DNA of 15,731 nt. Origin: CAYNGH01 sp964396845. GTDB taxonomy: Bacteria; Vulcanimicrobiota; JAJTBE01; CAYNGH01. The stretch is taken from assembly GCA_964396845.1 (NCBI GenBank), contig CAYNGH010000072.1:1-15731 (forward strand), given 5' to 3'. Below the pieces are notes generated by a model. It was given only the letters and a program-made list of their open reading frames with translations, was not told the DNA's origin and ran no database searches. The position numbers and the translations under genes are program-made. Shown here piece after piece: positions 7,367 to 13,203 of this stretch. The first letter of the stretch is position 1; every line of letters starts with the position of its first letter.

Positions 7367-8854
7367 TTGAAAATCAACAGAACAACATATGCTTTGATAA
7401 TAATCGGATTTCTGCTGGTGGCAGGGTTCCTGTGGGGGTGCTCCGGCTCTCCCGGAGGAGGAGAAACCTTTTCTCCATCAGATGTTGAAAGCACCGGAGG
7501 AGATTATGTCCCCGGTGAAGTGATTGTCCGCATTGGGCCGGGGATGAATTCCGCCAATGCTGCGTCAGTTGTGTCCGGCACGGTATCCAGGGAATTTTCT
7601 GTCGCCGGGATGTCTTTTGCCGTCATTAAGCTGGGGGGGGGAACTGTTGAAGAAGCAGTAAGCCTTCTTGAAGAAACCCCGGGAATCGACTATGCTCATC
7701 CCAACCACATCTACCGGACCACCCTTGCCCCGGACGATCCCTATTATGAGTCCCGTCAGTATTGCCATCAGCGGATGGATTCCCAGGGAGCCTGGGATGT
7801 GACCACCGGAAGTCCCGGTGTTGTGGTGGCTATAGTTGACACGGGAGTCAACGGCACCCACCAGGAATTTTCCGGTCGGATGGTGGCGGGCTATGATTAC
7901 ATCAACAACAGACCCCTGATGGGTACTGAGGATTCTGACGGGGCAGGCCATGGCACCCATGTGGCGGGCATTGTGGCTGCTACTGGAAACAACGGCATCG
8001 GAGTGGCAGGACTGGACTGGCAGTGTGGAATCATGCCAGTGAAGGTCCTAAGCGACGAGGGCTACGGCAGTGATGTCGGTGTCGCCCAGGGAATCCAGTT
8101 TGCTGTTGACAATGGCGCTGACATCATCAACATGAGCCTCGGCGGGCCCGGATATGCCCAGGTCATGCAGGATGCCATCAATCATGCCAATGATAATGGC
8201 GTGCTGGTGGTGGTTTCCATGGGGAATGATGCCATGAAACTGCCTTCATATCCCGCAGCATGCCAGGGAGTCATAGCCGTGGGAAGCACCGACGGCAACG
8301 ATTTAGTGAGCGGATTCTCCACCCGGGGAAATCATATCAGTGTCAGTGCGCCGGGATGCAGTATCTTTTCCACTTACATCGGAGGATCTTCTTCCTACAG
8401 AACCCTCAGCGGAACTTCCATGTCATCCCCCCAGGTATCGGGACTGGCAAGCCTGCTGATGGGGCTGAATCCAGGCTGGGCGCCGTCCCGGGTACGGTCA
8501 GTCATCGAAAACACCGCGGACGATATTGATCAGCCGGGGTTTGACATTAATTCAGGATACGGTCGCATTAACTGTGCCAGTGCCGTCAATTCCAGCACTG
8601 CAGATCGTTACGGAGCCATGTCAATAACTGTGAGAGATGGAGGAGTTGTTCAGACCGGGGTCAATGTGGTGGTTAGAAACAGCACCGGCGGAACAGTGGC
8701 TAGCACAAGAACTGCCGGCAATGGAGTTGCTTACTTTTTCTTCCTGCCGGGAGGTAATTATATTGCCAGCTCTCATATTGGCGGATCAACCGTCGAAACC
8801 GGCACTCTGACCGTGAGTCCCGGTGCAACCATAAGCACTACCATCGATTTCTAA
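7367..8854 (+). CDS. Lipid-anchored subtilisin-like serine protease (S8 family)
   Basis: A 495-residue exported protease. A signal peptide (ALIIIGFLLVAGF) ends at LWGC, so Cys25 is a likely lipid-anchored cysteine. Residues about 47-118 form an N-terminal prodomain of the fervidolysin type, from YVPGEVIVRI to IDYAHPNHIYR. The S8 catalytic domain runs from about 124 to 405. Asp158 is in VAIVDTG, His195 in GHGTHVAG and Ser351 in GTSMSSPQVSG, and the oxyanion Asn287 is in SMGND; the triad is complete. Residues about 417-495 form a beta-sandwich that resembles the CarboxypepD_reg modules of the neighbouring lipoproteins (GNGVAYFFFLPGGNY). The start is TTG with GGAG upstream. It is the last gene of its unit, ended by the hairpin at 8875-8903. 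The partner or substrate is unknown; surface protein processing is inferred. Confidence 0.92.
   Translation: MKINRTTYALIIIGFLLVAGFLWGCSGSPGGGETFSPSDVESTGGDYVPGEVIVRIGPGMNSANAASVVSGTVSREFSVAGMSFAVIKLGGGTVEEAVSLLEETPGIDYAHPNHIYRTTLAPDDPYYESRQYCHQRMDSQGAWDVTTGSPGVVVAIVDTGVNGTHQEFSGRMVAGYDYINNRPLMGTEDSDGAGHGTHVAGIVAATGNNGIGVAGLDWQCGIMPVKVLSDEGYGSDVGVAQGIQFAVDNGADIINMSLGGPGYAQVMQDAINHANDNGVLVVVSMGNDAMKLPSYPAACQGVIAVGSTDGNDLVSGFSTRGNHISVSAPGCSIFSTYIGGSSSYRTLSGTSMSSPQVSGLASLLMGLNPGWAPSRVRSVIENTADDIDQPGFDINSGYGRINCASAVNSSTADRYGAMSITVRDGGVVQTGVNVVVRNSTGGTVASTRTAGNGVAYFFFLPGGNYIASSHIGGSTVETGTLTVSPGATISTTIDF
7633..7641 (+). repeat. Nine-G homopolymer inside the protease prodomain
   Basis: A run of nine G encodes part of LGGGT (residues 89-93). 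Replication slippage by one base would shift the frame before the catalytic domain. It is either a chance product of Gly codons, a contingency locus, or a place where sequencing could err. Confidence 0.7.
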
Positions 8855-8874
8855 CAGGAATATCCATATTATAT

Positions 8875-8903
8875 AAAAGCCCCGATAAACCGGGGCTTTT
8901 TTT
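8875..8903. terminator. Strong bidirectional rho-independent terminator
   Basis: A perfect 10-bp stem, AAAAGCCCCG (8875-8884) with CGGGGCTTTT (8891-8900), encloses the loop ATAAAC and is followed by a T tract (8897-8903). The 5' arm starts with AAAA, so the minus strand also ends in T residues. It lies between the protease stop (8854) and the ABC-F stop (8927) and can end both. Confidence 0.93.
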
Positions 8904-8926
8904 ATCTTATGACAGTGATATCCGGA

Positions 8927-10867
8927 TTAATGCCCTTCTGCCTCTTCCAGCTCCCGGTGGAGGGACTCCCATTGTTTCAAATCTTCCTCCAGCTTGCGAT
9001 GAAGCTCTGCCATATCTGCCGACAGGTTCAAGAGGCGGTCAGCATCAGTGGCAACTTCCGGCCTGGCCATTTCTGCCTCCAGCCGGTCGATCTTTTCCTC
9101 GGTGCCGGCAATCTCATCTTCGGCCTTTTGAATACGTTGTTGAACTCCCCGGAGGACCTTCTCCCGGGGGACATTGATGGGAGCATCCACAGGAGCGACA
9201 TACTCCGGTGTTTTAATTGGGGATGTAATGTCCCGGCTTGTCTGGGGGGGGCGGGTTTTCTCCTGTTGTTTTTTGAATTTATAATATTCATAATCCCCGG
9301 GATAATCCACAAGGGTGCCATCCAGAATCTCCACCACCCGGTTGCAGACCTGTTGCAGAAAGTAGCGATCGTGGGACACCATTATAACAGTCCCCCGGTA
9401 ATCCTCCAGGGCCGAGGCCAGGGCTTCCCGGGAATCGATATCCAGGTGGTTGGTGGGTTCATCCAGCAGGAGGACATTGGTGGGAGTCAGCACCAGGCAT
9501 GCCAGGGAAAGCCGGGATTTTTCTCCCCCGGATAAAACCGATACAGGCTTGAAAACGTCATCCCCCCGGAAAAGGAAGCATCCCAGTATGGTTCGCAGAT
9601 GAGTATTGGATGCATCGGGATTAATCTTCATCAGGGTTTCCATGGGGGTCAGGGAAGTGTCCAGCTGTTCAGATTGGTTCTGAGAATAATACCCAATTCG
9701 GGCATGGGGATGGCATCGCAGGCTTCCCTGGCTCTGTTTCATGATCCCAGCAAGGATTTTTAGCAGAGTTGTCTTTCCGCATCCGTTAGGGCCCATCACG
9801 GCGATGCGATCCTGATGATTTATCGTGAGCTTTCCTTCCAGAGGGACTCTCTTGCCGGGATAATCCCGGGCCAGGTCCTTCATTTCGAACACCGTGGACA
9901 TTCCTCTGTCGTGGTGCTGGAAGGTCATCTTTATGGTTTTATCCTTCCCTGCAGGAGCTTCTATCAGATCCATCCGTTCAATCATTTTTTCCCGGCTCTT
10001 TACCCGGGATGCCAGGGTTGCCTTGTAGCGGAATCTTTCGATGAACCGCTGATCCTTTTCCAGTTTCTTCTGCTGGAGGAAGTATGCCTTTTCGTGCTGT
10101 TGTTGATCCCGGTTCCGCTGGTTTATGAATGAATCATAATTTCCATGGTAATCCCGCAGGATTCCCCTGTTGAGATAAAGAGTGCGGTCAGTGACCCGGT
10201 TGAGGAAATACCGGTCATGGGAAACAATGATCACTGCGCCGGGATAGCTCGCCAGGTATCCCTCCAGCCATTCCACCGCAAAAAGATCCAGATGGTTGGT
10301 AGGCTCATCCAGCAAAAGCAGGTCCATTTCCCCCAGCAGAAGTTTGGCCAGTTCAATGCGCATCTGCCATCCGCCGGAAAAATGTGACACCTGTCGGGCT
10401 TTGTCTTTCAGAGAAAAACCCAGCCCCTGAATCACCACATCAATCTTCCATTCCAGGTCATGACCCCGGGCCTGGTCAAAGCGATGATGCAGGTCAGAAT
10501 ATTGCTCCACCATCTCTTCCATCCGGGGATTTCCACCGGGGATTTTCTCCATTTCCCCTTCCATCCTGCGAAGCCGTTTTTCCATGGCCACAAGATCCGG
10601 CAGTGCATTTCTCATCTCCCGGCCCAGAGTTTTGCCCTGCTTGACGGTAATCTCCTGGGAAAGAGTGGCCACAGGACAGTATTCTTCAAAGATTATACTG
10701 CCCCGATCCGGTGGGAGTTCTCCCTGGATAATCCTCAGAAGGGTTGTCTTTCCACAGCCATTGGGGCCGATGAGGGCAATCTTTTCTCTGGGTTTTACGC
10801 GAAAGGTTATTCCAGAGAGAATTTCTTCCCCGCTATAAAATTTATATATTTCCTGAACCTGGAGCAT
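8927..10867 (-). CDS. ABC-F family ATPase (ribosome-associated translation factor)
   Basis: A 646-residue cytoplasmic protein with two ABC ATPase domains and no membrane segment, the ABC-F plan. Domain 1 has Walker A GPNGCGKT (34-41), signature SHFSGGWQ (161-168) and Walker B with DEPTNHLD (187-194). The charged helical interdomain linker (P-site tether region) spans about 245-320. Domain 2 has GPNGCGKT (359-366), LSGGEKSR (445-452) and DEPTNHLD (469-476), then the SHDRYF switch. Residues 535-565 are a Pro-rich hinge, and about 566-643 form a C-terminal coiled coil. Family members bind the ribosomal E site and relieve stalling; some protect against ribosome-targeting antibiotics. The C-terminal coiled coil fits the YdiF/Uup-like group, but the subfamily is not certain. 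The ATG at 10867 has AAGG about 9 bases upstream. It is a single gene, divergent from the zinc-ribbon gene. Confidence 0.93.
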   Translation of the reverse strand: MLQVQEIYKFYSGEEILSGITFRVKPREKIALIGPNGCGKTTLLRIIQGELPPDRGSIIFEEYCPVATLSQEITVKQGKTLGREMRNALPDLVAMEKRLRRMEGEMEKIPGGNPRMEEMVEQYSDLHHRFDQARGHDLEWKIDVVIQGLGFSLKDKARQVSHFSGGWQMRIELAKLLLGEMDLLLLDEPTNHLDLFAVEWLEGYLASYPGAVIIVSHDRYFLNRVTDRTLYLNRGILRDYHGNYDSFINQRNRDQQQHEKAYFLQQKKLEKDQRFIERFRYKATLASRVKSREKMIERMDLIEAPAGKDKTIKMTFQHHDRGMSTVFEMKDLARDYPGKRVPLEGKLTINHQDRIAVMGPNGCGKTTLLKILAGIMKQSQGSLRCHPHARIGYYSQNQSEQLDTSLTPMETLMKINPDASNTHLRTILGCFLFRGDDVFKPVSVLSGGEKSRLSLACLVLTPTNVLLLDEPTNHLDIDSREALASALEDYRGTVIMVSHDRYFLQQVCNRVVEILDGTLVDYPGDYEYYKFKKQQEKTRPPQTSRDITSPIKTPEYVAPVDAPINVPREKVLRGVQQRIQKAEDEIAGTEEKIDRLEAEMARPEVATDADRLLNLSADMAELHRKLEEDLKQWESLHRELEEAEGH

Positions 10868-11124
10868 TTTGATTTACCTTAACCGCATGTTTATTGATAT
10901 AATTTCCGGGGTTCTTTTATTTGATTGACAGTAAAATCTCGGTGTTGTTTGCATGGAGTAGTTACTGGTGGTGGAATATTGCCGGGAAACAACGACTATG
11001 ATTTTACCACAGCTCCGGCAACGGGGCAATAGTTTCACCGGGTTTTACTTAAAGACCTCCGGAGGAAGGGGAATAATTAGTTTTCTGCAGAAATAAATAT
11101 TATCAGGTTTCAAGGAGATGGAAA
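10868..11124. promoter_or_regulatory. Divergent 257-base intergenic region with alternative hairpins
   Basis: This region separates the ABC-F and zinc-ribbon genes. TATTGCCGG (10977-10985) can pair in two exclusive ways: TTGCCGG with CCGGCAA (11015-11021), or TATTGCC with GGCAATA (11025-11031). A 10-bp palindrome CCTCCGGAGG lies at 11057-11066. AGGAG at 11113-11117 is the ribosome binding site for ATG 11125. TTGACA at 10925-10930 has no good -10 partner, so no promoter is assigned. The alternative pairings look like a leader regulator, but this is unproven. Confidence 0.4.
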
Positions 11125-13128
11125 ATGGAAAAGAAATATTCGCCGGCAACCGTGAGGGTTTTGAATTATTCCAGGAATATCATCCAGGGCAGGGGTGAAT
11201 GGGATCAGTTTGTCAGTTTGATTAAAATCGCCATACAGCATCGGGATGCCCTGTTTGAATACTACAACAGGACCATCCGTCCCACGGTAAAAACAAAGGA
11301 TTCCGGAAAAGTCAGAGCCCTTCTTTATGTGGCCATGGAAGAGATGGAAGAAATCCTTTTAAAACTGCTGGAGGTTGCCGGAAACCGGGACACATCCTCT
11401 CTGGAGCCTTTGATAATGAAGCTGGAAGCCAATGCTGAACGCACCGGCGGGATTATCACCGCCTTGAAGAAGGCGAAGGAAGAAACCCTGAAGGTGTCAT
11501 CTATAAAACTGCTTCATGAAATAATCCTGGTAGGGCTTGAAGTTATGCGGAACAATGTAGAGCCTGCCATGCTTGCCCTGCGGATACAACCTCTTCTGGG
11601 GTATATAAGGTATGTGGAAACAACCCTTGACCAGCTTACTCAGCGTTATCCTGATGAGAAGGAATTAATCGACTTTTTCCAACAGCAGATAAAAAGGATG
11701 CAACAGGCTGCCGGCGGGCTTTATCTGTATCTTGAAGGAGGAGAGGAAGGAAAGGGTAGCAAGACTGATCTGTCCAATGCCCTGACTCTTCTTGATCAGG
11801 CAGGGCTGGGACTCTGGGCGGCTTTTTCTGCCTTGAACCAGATTTTTGTGGCCAGCCAGGAATATTCCGGAGATCCTCTGGTGGAAGATTTTTACTTGGC
11901 TTTGAAACGTTATGCCAGGGGAGAGATTGATGCAAAGGGCATGAAAGATGCCCTGAAGGTTCTGGCACAACACCAGCAGACCGCCGCCCTTGATGTGGTG
12001 ACCCTGGAGAGGTTTACCTTCCTGAAGCCCAGTGAGAGAGAACAATATATCCCCGTGCTCATTGATATTCTGGATCGTCGGGATCTTCTGCTGGCTTATA
12101 TGAAGGACAACCTGGAAAACCCCCAGTTGATTCAGGAAGCTCTGGATAAATACAGGGATCTGTCCGGGAAATTCTCCAACAATCTCGGGGACCTGGAGGG
12201 AACCATCCGGACAAGGCCCGACTTCCGGGAAGCCTCTCACTTTCACGAGCTTCTCTCTTTGATCCGTCTGGCTTATGAAGAGAAGATATCTGATTTCGCC
12301 CTGGAAAAGAAAGCCTTGTTTCTTGATGAATACGGCAAGGATCTCAAGCGTCAGTTGATTTTGCAAGAACGGCATCACCCGGAAACCATGGTTGATTCCA
12401 TCAGCCTTCGGGGAGTGGTGGAACGACATGGCAAGGGTCTTGAGAAGATTTTTCATTACCTGGCCTCGGGAAACCGTCAGCTTCTCCCGGAGGCTTATGA
12501 AATAATCGAAGAAGCTACCCAGGATCTATTGGGAATTCAGAAGGAGATAAACAGGAAGGCAAAGGAGATGGAGCAGACCGGCGATGTCACTCTGTGTCCT
12601 TCCTGCGGTCATTCCAACCCGGTCACCGAGGTGAACTGTTCCAACTGCAGTGTTCCTCTTTTTGGCGCGTCGGGGGGCGGGGTTTTGGATGTTACTGAAT
12701 CCAACGGTGCCGCCGTGGTAGCTGGTTCAGGCACTGCGAGTCTTTCTGAAAATTTCAAGTTTATCAAAACTGTCCTTGAAGATGTTTGCGCCGGGATTAT
12801 TTCCTGGCAGGAAGCCGAAGAAATGCTTCTTCCCGGCTGGGACAGGTTTCAGGATGTGCAGTTGCAGTTAGGGACAAACGTACTGCCAGTAGTGGAGGAA
12901 ACCAATGACCCGGAGCTGAATCAGGCCTATGACCAGTTCTGTGAAGTGCTGGATTATTTCGGGCAGGTGATGCAGGAGGTTTTCTCCGCCATTGCCCGGC
13001 AGAACGCCGAAGGGGTGGAATCAAACATCCCCGGAGTAGTCGAGGCGGGGCTTGAAATTGCCCGTCTTGACCAGCACCTGCAACATACAGTTAAGAGCTT
13101 TAAAGATCAGCCCATGGAGTTTTCCTGA
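11125..13128 (+). CDS. Large helical repeat protein with one zinc ribbon, function unknown
   Basis: A 667-residue protein with no signal peptide or membrane segment, hence probably cytoplasmic. It is almost entirely helical and charged, with many Leu-heptad-like stretches. One four-cysteine zinc ribbon stands at Cys491, Cys494, Cys505 and Cys508 (CPSC, ten residues, CSNC), followed by a Gly/Ala/Val-rich linker (512-540). By eye the rest falls into about four similar units. Each has a lead helix pair (near 10-45, 255-285, 373-408 and 543-580) and a later helix with a loose NxxLL..A pattern (ENPQLIQEAL at 331-340, GNRQLLPEAY at 449-458). I recognise no family. A scaffold or adaptor role, perhaps with nucleic acid or ribosome contact through the ribbon, is speculation. 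AGGAG lies 7 bases before the ATG. It is divergent from the ABC-F gene and apparently monocistronic. Confidence 0.85.
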   Translation: MEKKYSPATVRVLNYSRNIIQGRGEWDQFVSLIKIAIQHRDALFEYYNRTIRPTVKTKDSGKVRALLYVAMEEMEEILLKLLEVAGNRDTSSLEPLIMKLEANAERTGGIITALKKAKEETLKVSSIKLLHEIILVGLEVMRNNVEPAMLALRIQPLLGYIRYVETTLDQLTQRYPDEKELIDFFQQQIKRMQQAAGGLYLYLEGGEEGKGSKTDLSNALTLLDQAGLGLWAAFSALNQIFVASQEYSGDPLVEDFYLALKRYARGEIDAKGMKDALKVLAQHQQTAALDVVTLERFTFLKPSEREQYIPVLIDILDRRDLLLAYMKDNLENPQLIQEALDKYRDLSGKFSNNLGDLEGTIRTRPDFREASHFHELLSLIRLAYEEKISDFALEKKALFLDEYGKDLKRQLILQERHHPETMVDSISLRGVVERHGKGLEKIFHYLASGNRQLLPEAYEIIEEATQDLLGIQKEINRKAKEMEQTGDVTLCPSCGHSNPVTEVNCSNCSVPLFGASGGGVLDVTESNGAAVVAGSGTASLSENFKFIKTVLEDVCAGIISWQEAEEMLLPGWDRFQDVQLQLGTNVLPVVEETNDPELNQAYDQFCEVLDYFGQVMQEVFSAIARQNAEGVESNIPGVVEAGLEIARLDQHLQHTVKSFKDQPMEFS

Positions 13129-13151
13129 GGTATCCGGATCCCGGTGATGGC

Positions 13152-13197
13152 GGCCCGGCACTCCAAAGCCATGTAAGAACTTCAGTCCCGCCGGGCC
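13152..13197. terminator. Possible weak terminator between converging genes
   Basis: GGCCCGGC (13152-13159) pairs with GCCGGGCC (13190-13197) around a 30-base loop. No T tract follows on either strand. It sits between the stops at 13128 and 13206, where a terminator is expected, but the long loop makes the call weak. Confidence 0.35.
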
Positions 13198-13203
13198 TAT
13201 GTG

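Noticed and set aside
8909..9535. Open + strand frame of about 208 codons
   Set aside because: It lies wholly antisense to the 3' end of the ABC-F gene, whose motifs are unmistakable. Its hydrophobic composition is what the complement of a charged coiled coil produces.
8927..10867. ABC-F as an antibiotic-resistance gene
   Set aside because: Most ABC-F proteins are general translation factors. Nothing in the linker or context points to a resistance subfamily.
8927..10867. Very frequent CCCGG/CCGGG words, especially here but also throughout the window
   Set aside because: They track preferred codons (CGG for Arg, GGG for Gly, CCC and CCG for Pro) and show no regular spacing, so I do not read them as a repeat or modification signal.
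11057..11066. Palindrome CCTCCGGAGG as a regulator site
   Set aside because: It contains a GGAGG but no start codon follows at the right distance, and a 10-base palindrome can arise by chance in CCGG-rich DNA.
11665..12456. Open minus-strand frame of about 263 codons
   Set aside because: It is antisense to the helical/zinc-ribbon gene, which has a good ribosome binding site and coherent helical composition. The antisense reading has neither a site nor a recognisable domain.
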